From: Tannerellaceae bacterium
Lineage (GTDB): Bacteria; Bacteroidota; Bacteroidia; Bacteroidales; Tannerellaceae
Direction of reading: 5' to 3'
Assembly (NCBI GenBank): GCA_031259845.1
Contig: JAIRKZ010000028.1
Coordinates: forward strand, 1-35,419
Length of the DNA: 35,419 nt
In this document: piece by piece, positions 17,726-25,520 of the stretch
Layout: each line of letters opens with the position of its first letter
How positions within the stretch are numbered: position 1 is the stretch's first letter
The notes under the pieces: model-generated
Databases searched by the model: none
What the model was told of the DNA's origin: nothing
Seen by the model: only the letters and a program-made list of their open reading frames with translations
Translations under genes and position numbers: made by a program

Positions 17726-18601
17726 TTATCCGATGGTATGATTCAAAATTAATTCTCTCATCAGTTCGTCTATGTTATCGTCTGCCGGCTCCAGTGTTTT
17801 GCTTTCTTTGGTTTGGAATACGACGTTTTCTATCTTTTTCACTTTCGTTGGCGAACCGGACAAACCGCATTGTGCAACATCTGCATTAACGTCTGCTACG
17901 CTCCATTCCTGAAGATTCAGATACGGGCGGTTATTGAACAAACCGGCGTAGTGGGCGGTAGCAGCGTCTTGCTTTTCGGTTATCGTCTTTGCATGCTTAT
18001 ATTTCTGTATATATTTTGCATTGCGCGGACGGCATTCGGGAGCGCTTCCGTTTACGGTGATAACAATGGGAAGTTTAGCCTCTACCGTTTCAACGCCTCC
18101 TTCCAGGCGGCGCTTAACGGTCACTTTTCCGTCCTCGATTTTCTGAATTTCCTCAGCATAGGTAATCTGCCCCAGTCCTAATTTTTCCGCCACCTGAGGG
18201 CCTACCTGCGCTGTATCGCCATCGATGGCCTGACGTCCGCAAATAATCAGGTCGTACTTTTCTATTTTACGGATAGCCATTGAAATGGCGTAAGAAGTAG
18301 CCAATGTATCGGCGCCTGCAAAAGCACGGTCTGTCAACAAATACCCGCCATCCGCACCACGGTATAATCCTTCACGGATGATTTCAGCCGCACGCCCCGG
18401 GCCCATGGTCAGTAGCGTAACGGTTGTTCCGGGATGTGCATCTTTCAGGCGTAGCGCCTGTTCTAATGCATTCAGGTCTTCCGGGTTAAAAATAGCGGGA
18501 AGAGCGGCGCGATTTACTGTACCGTCGGCTTTCATGGCATCTTTTCCCACGTTGCGCGTATCCGGAACCTGTTTCGCTAATACAATAATTTTTAAACTCA
18601 T
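17726..18601 (-). CDS. etfB: Electron transfer flavoprotein subunit beta
   Basis: 291 residues. The start IIVLAKQVPDTRNV, NPEDLNALEQALRLKD and the nucleotide-binding CGRQAIDGDTAQVGPQ are typical of ETF beta, which carries AMP (or a second FAD in bifurcating forms). First gene of the etf-acd operon, behind a well-formed promoter. Whether this complex bifurcates electrons, as Bcd-Etf does in some anaerobes, is not decided by what can be seen here. Confidence 0.95.
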   Translation of the reverse strand: MSLKIIVLAKQVPDTRNVGKDAMKADGTVNRAALPAIFNPEDLNALEQALRLKDAHPGTTVTLLTMGPGRAAEIIREGLYRGADGGYLLTDRAFAGADTLATSYAISMAIRKIEKYDLIICGRQAIDGDTAQVGPQVAEKLGLGQITYAEEIQKIEDGKVTVKRRLEGGVETVEAKLPIVITVNGSAPECRPRNAKYIQKYKHAKTITEKQDAATAHYAGLFNNRPYLNLQEWSVADVNADVAQCGLSGSPTKVKKIENVVFQTKESKTLEPADDNIDELMRELILNHTIG

Positions 18602-18665
18602 ACTTTAACGATATTAGGAATAAATAGTTCAGAATCATACTATAGATATGATTAATTTCGCGCTG

Positions 18666-18695
18666 CAAAAGTAATCAAACATTCCAAATGTCAAA
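18666..18695 (-). promoter_or_regulatory. Promoter of the etfB-etfA-acd operon
   Basis: On the minus strand, a -33 TTTG (18692-18695) and a -7 TACTTTTG (18666-18673) are separated by 18 bp, close to the Bacteroidetes consensus. The start codon of etfB is 64 bp downstream. Confidence 0.6.
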
Positions 18696-18769
18696 GAACA
18701 TTCAACTTAATTCTGCACACTTTGTGCTTTTTTGAGCAAACCGGAAGCGATATAATGGCAGAATCGTCG

Positions 18770-18777
18770 TATTTTTG
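18770..18777 (+). promoter_or_regulatory. -7 promoter element for the DUF1801 gene
   Basis: TATTTTTG matches TAnnTTTG, 25 bp before the ATG at 18803. It is divergent from the etf promoter. Confidence 0.45.
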
Positions 18778-18802
18778 TATGGATAAATAAAATGTTAATC
18801 GA

Positions 18803-19159
18803 ATGGAAACAGCATCTGCACCGCAAAACATCGACGAGTATATCGCCGGATTTCCCGAAAACGTACAAGAATTGATGAAACAGTTGCGTACTACAATCAA
18901 TGAAACAGCTCCCGGAGCCAAAGAAAAAATCAGTTGGGGAATGGCCACTTTTACCATGGAAGGTAATTTGGTTCATTTTGCCGGGCATAAAAAACATATC
19001 GGCTTATATCCCGGCGCAGAGGCTATTGAAGCGTTTAAAGAAAAGCTGAGCGCTTTCAAAACCTCAAAGGGAGCCATACAGCTCCCTCTTGATAAACCGA
19101 TGCCCCTTCCGTTAATAGCTGAAATTGTATCTTTCAATGTAAAGCGGAGAAAAGTGTAG
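18803..19159 (+). CDS. DUF1801 (YdhG/iron-chaperone-like) small protein
   Basis: 118 residues with the DUF1801 pattern: IDEYIAGFPENVQELMKQLRTTI, then APGAKEKISWGMATFTMEGNLVHFAGHKKHIGLYPG, and a basic tail KRRKV. Members have a small alpha/beta fold related to the B. subtilis Fra frataxin-like iron chaperone, but a general role is not established. No signal peptide is present. It has its own promoter and ends 1 bp from the convergent glycosidase gene. Confidence 0.85.
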   Translation: METASAPQNIDEYIAGFPENVQELMKQLRTTINETAPGAKEKISWGMATFTMEGNLVHFAGHKKHIGLYPGAEAIEAFKEKLSAFKTSKGAIQLPLDKPMPLPLIAEIVSFNVKRRKV

Positions 19160-19160
19160 A

Positions 19161-20420
19161 TTACTTCACAATCAGTTTCACGGATTCTCTCCCTGTCTTT
19201 AAGATATAGGCGCCTTCGGGCACGGATAGCGTAAACTCGGTGAGATTACCTTTCGTGGATTGGCGTTTTACTAAGGAGCCGTTCAGACTATACATTTCGA
19301 TTGCCGGATAAGGCGTATCTGTTTCTATCCAAATGGATGTTCCTTTTTCTACCGGGTTGGGATATACTTTCAGGCCGGATACGGGGATGGAAGCCGTACT
19401 TGTTACGGGGCCGCAGTCGGCCTTGTTTTGCCATAGCTGCGATAATTGATTGGCCGCCGCTTTGGGAGCGCCTCCTTCCGTAAATACGCCGAAATGTTTT
19501 TCCGAACCGGTTAGTTCGTTAGCGCCCTGCTTCCACGATTCGTCTACCAATTCAAATACATAACCTCCCGCAACGCCCTGGCACAGGCGGCTGTCTATTT
19601 CATTCCATAGCTGTTTAACCCAATCGGCTTGCAGAGCGCTTGCGTCATCTCCGTTTGCCGCCACGGAACTCCTCCCGAATTCGGACACTACTAAGGGCAT
19701 GCCGTTAGCGGAGAGGCCTTTCCACTGGTCGAAAAGGTTGTAGAAACTCTCGCCCCGGTATATATTCAGCATTACGATATCCGCTCCGCATGTTTTGTAT
19801 TCGGCCATTTCCCGGTCGGTGGGTATTTCGCCATGTACCACGCCAACGAACCGGTTGCATCGTTGCCTGATATTCGTTATCGCTCCGGTAAGATTTGCGA
19901 GCCACGATTCTTTGGTAAACCATTTGTCTGCCCAGTCATATTCGCTTCCAATGTAATGGTAGTTGTATTCATTGCCAAGCAAAACGCCTAATAGCGCGGG
20001 ATGGTTTCCCAGTTCGTCGAGGTATGTTTTGTACAATCCGGAAAGTAAGTCCTGATTAAGATCGAAGCCAATCGAAACAGTCATACCTGCTTCGGCAAGT
20101 TTATCGAACATCCGGCGTGTTTTTTCGTAATTAATACTTCCATTGCCGTTGTAAGCGGCCAGTGGGCGATAGGTGCGGATTGAATTGGCGTGAACGCTTT
20201 TCAATAATGCCAGGTGGCTGTCAAAAGAAGCTTCGAACCCGCGTCCGTTCTGGTCTACCGAATAACAGAAACCATAGATTTTGTAATCTGTCTTTTCTCC
20301 TGTTCCGGCAGTAACAATAATCCTGTTGTCTTTCACTTCGGATTTACTGACAGACTGCGCTGATAACGATGCAAACATACACATCGTACAGCCAAGTAAA
20401 ATACTGATTTTAACCTTCAT
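19161..20420 (-). CDS. Secreted glycosidase-like TIM-barrel protein with T9SS sorting tail
   Basis: 419 residues. Residues 1-21 are a signal peptide ending FASLSAQ. About 45-330 look like a clan GH-A type (beta/alpha)8 barrel. LGNEYNYHYIG places Glu151 as a likely acid/base, and VVSEFGRSS places Glu247 as a likely nucleophile. I cannot assign the GH family securely; GH2-like catalytic domains or glucanosyltransferase-like (GH72/GH17) folds are candidates. Residues 348-419, beginning KVYPNPVEKG and ending VKLIVK, match the type A C-terminal signal used by the type IX secretion system. The protein is therefore predicted to be exported across the outer membrane and anchored or released. A single gene with its own promoter. 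Confidence 0.8.
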   Translation of the reverse strand: MKVKISILLGCTMCMFASLSAQSVSKSEVKDNRIIVTAGTGEKTDYKIYGFCYSVDQNGRGFEASFDSHLALLKSVHANSIRTYRPLAAYNGNGSINYEKTRRMFDKLAEAGMTVSIGFDLNQDLLSGLYKTYLDELGNHPALLGVLLGNEYNYHYIGSEYDWADKWFTKESWLANLTGAITNIRQRCNRFVGVVHGEIPTDREMAEYKTCGADIVMLNIYRGESFYNLFDQWKGLSANGMPLVVSEFGRSSVAANGDDASALQADWVKQLWNEIDSRLCQGVAGGYVFELVDESWKQGANELTGSEKHFGVFTEGGAPKAAANQLSQLWQNKADCGPVTSTASIPVSGLKVYPNPVEKGTSIWIETDTPYPAIEMYSLNGSLVKRQSTKGNLTEFTLSVPEGAYILKTGRESVKLIVK

Positions 20421-20451
20421 AATATAAATGTTTAAGTAGTGATGTATTGAC

Positions 20452-20459
20452 CAAAGATA
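20452..20459 (-). promoter_or_regulatory. -7 promoter element for the T9SS glycosidase gene
   Basis: TATCTTTG on the minus strand matches TAnnTTTG, 32 bp before the ATG at 20420. It separates this gene from the operon ending at 20488. Confidence 0.45.
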
Positions 20460-20487
20460 TTAAAACTATGAGTTTACGTTACGAATT

Positions 20488-21996
20488 CTATAAAAAACCT
20501 TCGCCGCTGTACAGTTCGGATGAAAAGTAATAGGACAGCGCAATCTCGTCTTGGCGAACCATGAGGCGGCTTTGATGGAAAAACAACGAACTTGAAACAT
20601 CGTCAAGGATTCTATCCAGATTCAAAAAAGAATCTTTTGTATATCGCATACGGTCTTCCTTTGCCTGAAAAAGTAAACTGCGAAAGCGCCCAAAAAGGCT
20701 GAACTTACTGAGCACATCAGCGTCAATAAGAATGTTTGCTAAAATCATTGACGCATCTGTCCGTTCCCGTTTTTTGTCTACATGGCGTATTATCAGTTCA
20801 GCCACGGCATCAGCCATGCTTCCGCATCCTATTTCATCCATAATCCGCTTTGCTGTTCTTGCGCCGGCTACTTCGTGAGGTTCTCCGGCAAACTCTTCAA
20901 TGTCGTGCAGCAAGGCGGCCGCGGTCAATACCTCTACACTTATTAAACCCGGCTCAGGCAGATGAAGTGCACGTATGATACGTATGGATTTTTCGGCAAC
21001 ATCCAATGCATGCATATATTCCGGAGGCGTCATCGCAGCCAGGTACGGAAGCAAGCGATGAATCATTGTAACGGCGCGGCAGTTGCCGTACCATGGGCGT
21101 AATTCTTCAATCGCTTGTATTAATTCCTTTTCCCTGGATATAAACATTGACTTGACTTTGTTTTTTATCAAATAGTCGGGAAGGCCATCCATGCCAAACT
21201 CCATGCAGTCGAGCACAGTATCCGTCCCTGCGGGTACAGGCCCGGAGCGGTAACAGGTAGCGGTAAATACGGCTTCTTTTGCGCTGTCCGGGGCGAAACC
21301 TACACATCCAGGCATCCGGAATACCGGTAAATCATTCGTATCATTCCCATAATAATAAAACTGTTTCGTTGCCAGACGCCGCATGATTTCCCTTACGCCG
21401 TGGTCTTTTGTGATTCCGGGTATTTTGTATTCTACAAAAAGCAAATTCGCTTTCCTGACAGTTCCGTCAATCTCAATCAAGCGCGTACCGCCAAACTGTT
21501 CTATTTGTAATCCGGTTTCCGTATTGATTTCCGGCGTTCTGTTTACAAAAGCAAGCAGGCAGCTATATTTGCGATCAATCACATAAAGTCCCGGAGTATC
21601 AACCGAACAATAATGTTCTTTCAATAGTTGAACCTGCCGGGCTAAAGCAGTTACCTGTTTATCACTTGTAAAAACGTCGGTATCATTCCCCGGCTCACAG
21701 CCAAAGCGAACGACAGCTCCCTGTTCGGCAATAAAAAAATCCGCAAAAGGAGCATATTTTAAAAGATCGGCCATCGGCCATCCACTGCAAAGCCCAAATG
21801 CCAGCTTTTTGCTACGTTGCAGATAACGGATGCGTTCCTGTATACGGCTGGGCATTGGAGCCGGAACGATGGAAAACCGGCCTTTCCCGTCTGTCGTTTT
21901 CTCTATCCGAAACAATGTGTCCGATTTTGAACCGCCCGGTTTTAATGTACCGTCTATATCGGATATCAATACGGTTGATTTATCAGATTCCTTCAT
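20488..21996 (-). CDS. HAD phosphatase-HD phosphohydrolase fusion protein
   Basis: 502 residues in two domains. Residues 8-275 form a Cof-type (HAD-IIB) phosphatase: DIDGTL at 13-18 with nucleophile Asp13, Ser71 in CSGWP, Lys197 and the metal-binding GNDTND at 217-222. Residues about 325-440 form an HD domain: His329, the His364-Asp365 doublet, His405 and Asp425 fit the H...HD...H...D metal-ligand pattern. HAD-IIB enzymes often act on sugar phosphates or nucleotides, and HD proteins hydrolyse phosphomono- or diesters. No signal peptide, so cytoplasmic. It starts 14 bp after the methyltransferase gene and is last in the operon. The combination is unusual; the substrate is unknown. Confidence 0.82.
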   Translation of the reverse strand: MKESDKSTVLISDIDGTLKPGGSKSDTLFRIEKTTDGKGRFSIVPAPMPSRIQERIRYLQRSKKLAFGLCSGWPMADLLKYAPFADFFIAEQGAVVRFGCEPGNDTDVFTSDKQVTALARQVQLLKEHYCSVDTPGLYVIDRKYSCLLAFVNRTPEINTETGLQIEQFGGTRLIEIDGTVRKANLLFVEYKIPGITKDHGVREIMRRLATKQFYYYGNDTNDLPVFRMPGCVGFAPDSAKEAVFTATCYRSGPVPAGTDTVLDCMEFGMDGLPDYLIKNKVKSMFISREKELIQAIEELRPWYGNCRAVTMIHRLLPYLAAMTPPEYMHALDVAEKSIRIIRALHLPEPGLISVEVLTAAALLHDIEEFAGEPHEVAGARTAKRIMDEIGCGSMADAVAELIIRHVDKKRERTDASMILANILIDADVLSKFSLFGRFRSLLFQAKEDRMRYTKDSFLNLDRILDDVSSSLFFHQSRLMVRQDEIALSYYFSSELYSGEGFL

Positions 21997-22010
21997 AATA
22001 ATCCGTGTTG

Positions 22011-22721
22011 TTACTTTTCATTACGTGCAATAAAACTCCATGCAACACAATCCGACTGCCCTTCTTTTTCTCCGTGATCAGCCAGTTTATGGTCTAATGT
22101 ATTCATTAACCTGCCCAAAGCATTGTATGTTAAAACTTTTAATGGATTATTTGCCCGGCGAAGCCGCAATGCTATTTCAATGGCATGGAATGCAACGAGA
22201 AAAGGGCCTCCGAGCGGCCATAGCAATTGAGGTTTTAATCCGCAATGTTCAAGCAAATGAGTGATTCCAAACCGGGTAAATCGCCAATAATCGGATGGAT
22301 ATCCATGCGTATGCCAATACTGCGGCACAATCCCTGCCACATACCCACCCGGACGAACAATTCGTTTACACGAAGCAAGAGCGCTAACCGGGTTTTTTAA
22401 ATGTTCAAGAATATAAAAAAGAAAGGCGGCGTCGAAAGAATTTTCCCGGATATCACAATCGCAGATGTCGGCGATAATATCAGCGCCGCTTTGAGAAAGC
22501 GGGTCGAGCGTAACGAGCGTCCCTATCTTCTTCAGCGCCGGATAATACGCTTTATCATCCACGCCGACGTCAAGAATACGGAGTGGCGTGCAGCAGCCGG
22601 ATTCGTTTTGAATCCAGTCAACAATCCGCTCGATGTGGCCATACTTGAAACTGTATGGCGAAAAGAACTTATCAGATGAACAGGTGTGGCGTAATTTCGA
22701 TTGCTGTGCTTCCATCTTCAA
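22011..22721 (-). CDS. SAM-dependent class I methyltransferase (Methyltransf_11-like)
   Basis: 236 residues. LRILDVGVDDKAYY (48-60) occupies the motif I position but lacks the usual GxGxG; instead it reads DVGVDD. Asp73 ends the second strand (LVTLDP). EHLKNP (106-111) and RPGG (123-126) match post-motif features of Methyltransf_11/UbiE-like enzymes. HTHGYPSDYWRFTRFG (137-152) is reminiscent of methyltransferases acting on glycans or small metabolites. The gene begins inside the 3' end of the radical SAM gene (50-bp overlap), and the next start codon is 14 bp after its stop. The acceptor is unknown, and the altered motif I leaves some doubt about SAM binding. Confidence 0.82.
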   Translation of the reverse strand: MKMEAQQSKLRHTCSSDKFFSPYSFKYGHIERIVDWIQNESGCCTPLRILDVGVDDKAYYPALKKIGTLVTLDPLSQSGADIIADICDCDIRENSFDAAFLFYILEHLKNPVSALASCKRIVRPGGYVAGIVPQYWHTHGYPSDYWRFTRFGITHLLEHCGLKPQLLWPLGGPFLVAFHAIEIALRLRRANNPLKVLTYNALGRLMNTLDHKLADHGEKEGQSDCVAWSFIARNEK

Positions 22722-24549
22722 TATAATTACAAGTGATTACGTTCAAAGTATCCTCGAGGCATGTTGGCATACAGGCTGAAGGAGATGTTTTCAAAAAACG
22801 TTCGATTTGTTTTTGCTTTATTTCATCCGGATTACCTGTTAACAAACCAAGTTTTTCACCTCCGTTTTCTGAAAACATTCTGCAAGGAAAACACTCTTCC
22901 TTCGCATTGACCAGAAGAAAAAGAAGTGAAAAATAACACGACCGCGCTTTTGGTTTCCGTTCAGCCTGCCAGGGCCATATTCCTTCCTTTGCCGGAATGA
23001 GATGCGCATAATTTGTCTGGATATTTACAAACTCGGCAAAATCATTGTTGGCATTCATCAGTTGTTCCATACGGCTTATTATCCGTTTTAATTGGGGCAA
23101 AGTTGGTTTTTCAACAGCATTTCCGTGAACCGGGCGCTGTTGGATATTTAATTTCTTTTTCTTTAATTGATACATTTCCAATAAAAAGTCGGGGAACTCT
23201 TCACAGTTGTCTCTCTGAAACAGATACCCTACGCCAACGGTTGCAATTTCAGAATCCAGGTAACGTTTAATATTGTACTTTACAGTATGGAGGTTGTTCC
23301 TTTGCTTGATTTTCCGGTAAGTATTTTCACTCCATGCGTCACATGAAACACGAACCCAATCAAGGCGTTTTGTAAAATCTCCATCCGGGAAATAAGAACC
23401 GTTTGTTATTAACCCGATACGGGCCGCCGTTGTTTCGCTAAGCAGTTTCACCATATCGGAGAATGTTTTATTTCCGTTTTTGTAAAGCGTCGGCTCGCCG
23501 CCACCGGCCAATGTTATGCTTTGTGGCCGTAGCCCGGCGATATAATAAAAATCCTCAAAAGGAATCGTTTGCTTTAACTTTTGTCCGGTATAAGAGCAGT
23601 AAAGGCAATCCAAATTACATACGTTTGTTGGATGCAATTCAATTGTCGCATAGGAAAACGGGCTTTTTTTATCATACTGCTTTAATAATTCCAAACCTTT
23701 CCCTCCTGTCTTTTCCCTGATGGCCTCTTTCATATCGGCCAGTATTCCCAGATGATTCAACAACCTCGTTTTTGAACGGATTTGCCTGACGGTTACATAT
23801 CCTTTTTCCTGTGAATGTGTAATAGTTCCTTCTTCGAGGTTTTTTGTCAGCGCTGGATGAAATTTTGTTAGTTTATTATATGATACCAGGCTTATTGTAT
23901 CAATATCTAAAGGGCCGCAACCGGCCTCTTTTACAGCATGCATCACATTCAAAAATCCGCTCAGTTCATCTCCTGATAACTGCCGATACAGATAGCCAAG
24001 CGAAACATGCGCTCCAAAGTCAGGCAATTGTTTGCCCGTAGCGGTTTCAAGTAAAGAACGGATATGCAATATCCTGTTTAAATCGCTCTCTTTGACAAAA
24101 TGAACCTTGACAACTATACATCCTGCATCCGACAGGCCAATCCCTTCAATCCTGGCTTTCACTACGCCGGGTTTATCCAGTTTTCCGAATACTGCATTTA
24201 CTTCTTCAAAACGTTTTGCGTATAATTTGGCGAATTTATCCTTTATAGAAGTTTGAACGTCTTCCTCCCAGTCCAAATCATATATAGTAACATGCCATGA
24301 TTCTTCGGGAAGAAAATAGACAATATCTTTTAATGCTGTTTTATTCAAAAGCAACTGTATTTTGTTTTGAAGTTTTTGAAGTTTTTCAAAACTCTTCTCT
24401 TGCGGAGAAATGAATTTGATGATGCTCAATCCATTCATTAATTGAGGTATTCCGTTTTTGAAAGCGTTAGAAAGCGAAAACGTTGTCCTGCCTTCAAGCC
24501 TAAAACGCCTTTCCAGAATGTTTTCATATACTGATATTTCGTTTTCCAT
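22672..24549 (-). CDS. 2H phosphoesterase-like/radical SAM fusion protein
   Basis: 625 residues from the ATG at 24549. The frame stays open 50 codons further upstream, but that part is AT-rich, reads as a false hydrophobic stretch and contains the promoter. The N-terminal domain (about 30-240) carries two H-x-[ST]-hydrophobic motifs, WHVTIYDL (His86) and AHVSLGYL (His181). This spacing is that of the 2H (LigT/CPD-like) superfamily, which opens cyclic phosphodiesters or works on RNA ends. The radical SAM domain starts near 300, with Cys311-x3-Cys315-x2-Cys318 for the [4Fe-4S] cluster and GGGEP at 349-353. C-terminal cysteines at 538, 553, 556, 593, 597 and 607 could bind an auxiliary cluster, as in SPASM-type enzymes. 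First gene of a three-gene operon. Confidence 0.83.
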   Translation of the reverse strand: MENEISVYENILERRFRLEGRTTFSLSNAFKNGIPQLMNGLSIIKFISPQEKSFEKLQKLQNKIQLLLNKTALKDIVYFLPEESWHVTIYDLDWEEDVQTSIKDKFAKLYAKRFEEVNAVFGKLDKPGVVKARIEGIGLSDAGCIVVKVHFVKESDLNRILHIRSLLETATGKQLPDFGAHVSLGYLYRQLSGDELSGFLNVMHAVKEAGCGPLDIDTISLVSYNKLTKFHPALTKNLEEGTITHSQEKGYVTVRQIRSKTRLLNHLGILADMKEAIREKTGGKGLELLKQYDKKSPFSYATIELHPTNVCNLDCLYCSYTGQKLKQTIPFEDFYYIAGLRPQSITLAGGGEPTLYKNGNKTFSDMVKLLSETTAARIGLITNGSYFPDGDFTKRLDWVRVSCDAWSENTYRKIKQRNNLHTVKYNIKRYLDSEIATVGVGYLFQRDNCEEFPDFLLEMYQLKKKKLNIQQRPVHGNAVEKPTLPQLKRIISRMEQLMNANNDFAEFVNIQTNYAHLIPAKEGIWPWQAERKPKARSCYFSLLFLLVNAKEECFPCRMFSENGGEKLGLLTGNPDEIKQKQIERFLKTSPSACMPTCLEDTLNVITCNYIEDGSTAIEITPHLFI

Positions 24550-24584
24550 AGGTTCAATCCCGTGTTTTATAATTAATGTATAAA

Positions 24585-24592
24585 CAAAGATA
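24585..24592 (-). promoter_or_regulatory. -7 promoter element for the radical SAM operon
   Basis: TATCTTTG on the minus strand matches TAnnTTTG, 35 bp before the ATG at 24549. It lies within the longer open frame and so decides against the upstream start. Confidence 0.45.
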
Positions 24593-24755
24593 TCTAATAT
24601 TATTGTTTTTGAAAACACTATAAGTAGGAAAAACAGGATGTATTTCCGGTAAAATATGAATATCTTTATATCTTTCAAAGACTGTAGCGATAAGCACAAA
24701 AACAGATAAGGCAGCTATGGGAAATATGAATCTGTGCCATAGCCACAGTGACTAA

Positions 24756-25052
24756 ATGGAACAATTAAATCTTAGCCTGACAATGTTAGGCCGCCGGCTT
24801 GAAAGAGGGTATATGGAATATGGTTTTTGCACGTCTGACGGACATGAGTATTGGTGCAAACAATATGAGCTTGACACTATCATGGGGCGCGTGACGCGCA
24901 TTCGCCTGTGGCATTTTCTCAGAGACTGGGAAAAAGAACAGGGGAAAACAGAAAGCGAATTGACAAACTATGAGGATTTCAAACGAATGCTGGCTACAAA
25001 AAACTGGCCGGATGGTTTTGATCCGGGGTATGTTCCATACCAATATGAGTAA
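24756..25052 (+). CDS. Small orphan protein, function unknown
   Basis: 98 residues, MEQLNLSLTMLGRRLERGYMEYGFC and onward (cut short here), with charged helices, several tryptophans (WCKQYELD, LWHFLRDWEKEQ, NWPDGFDPGY) and no signal or membrane segment. I do not recognise the family. A TATCTTTA/TATCTTTC pair at about 24660-24678 could serve as promoter. A dyad GCTATGG...CCATAGC (about 24713-24742) lies just before the start. It is divergent from the radical SAM operon, so it could be a regulator or partner of it, but nothing in the protein shows this. Confidence 0.5.
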   Translation: MEQLNLSLTMLGRRLERGYMEYGFCTSDGHEYWCKQYELDTIMGRVTRIRLWHFLRDWEKEQGKTESELTNYEDFKRMLATKNWPDGFDPGYVPYQYE

Positions 25053-25405
25053 TAATTTATCGGCGAGACGCAGAACTTACGCTTGAAAGCCATTGGGAAA
25101 TGCGAATGATGAACGATTATAGATGCAGGCGTGTTTGAATAAAAACATTTTGCTATTTTAGCATTCTGTCATTTTATCCCATCCCTGTCTCGCTTATTTG
25201 TACTCCAATCCGGGACGACCTCAAAAAATACGCTGTATTTTATACTTGCCTTTTGATAAAATAATATAAAAAGAAAGGAAGTGTTGACTATATGCGCGCC
25301 ATTTAAGCATATACATAATAAAACGGAGCAAAAAAACAACTGTTTGCTATCTGTTTGCTCAATAAAAACAGTGGCTGAAAATAGTTGTTCCAGCGCCGTT
25401 CCGAA

Positions 25406-25440
25406 GGCTCGAAAGCCATTTTTCAGGCCGCTTTTGAGCC
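25406..25440. ncRNA. Strong hairpin, possible terminator or small RNA element
   Basis: GGCTCGAAAGC (25406-25416) pairs with GCTTTTGAGCC (25430-25440): 11 bp with one G-T pair and a 13-nt loop. A short T-run (TATTTTTC) follows on the plus strand, so it might end a transcript from the left. It lies about 350 bp past the nearest plus-strand gene. Confidence 0.4.
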
Positions 25441-25502
25441 TTGCTATTTTTCATTGCGTTCTCTTCACCAAACCATTACAATGCTTTTGTAAAGAGATCG
25501 CC

Positions 25503-25520
25503 ATGCTTTTGCAAAAGCAT
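25503..25520. repeat. Perfect 18-bp palindrome
   Basis: ATGCTTTTGCAAAAGCAT is its own reverse complement. A partial copy, ATGCTTTTGTAAAG, starts about 23 bp to the left. Possible roles are a regulator site or a dispersed palindromic repeat. Confidence 0.6.

Noticed and set aside
24550-24699. N-terminal hydrophobic extension of the radical SAM protein
   Set aside because: The stretch is AT-rich, contains the TATCTTTG promoter element and has no match to the 2H domain; the start at 24549 is preferred.
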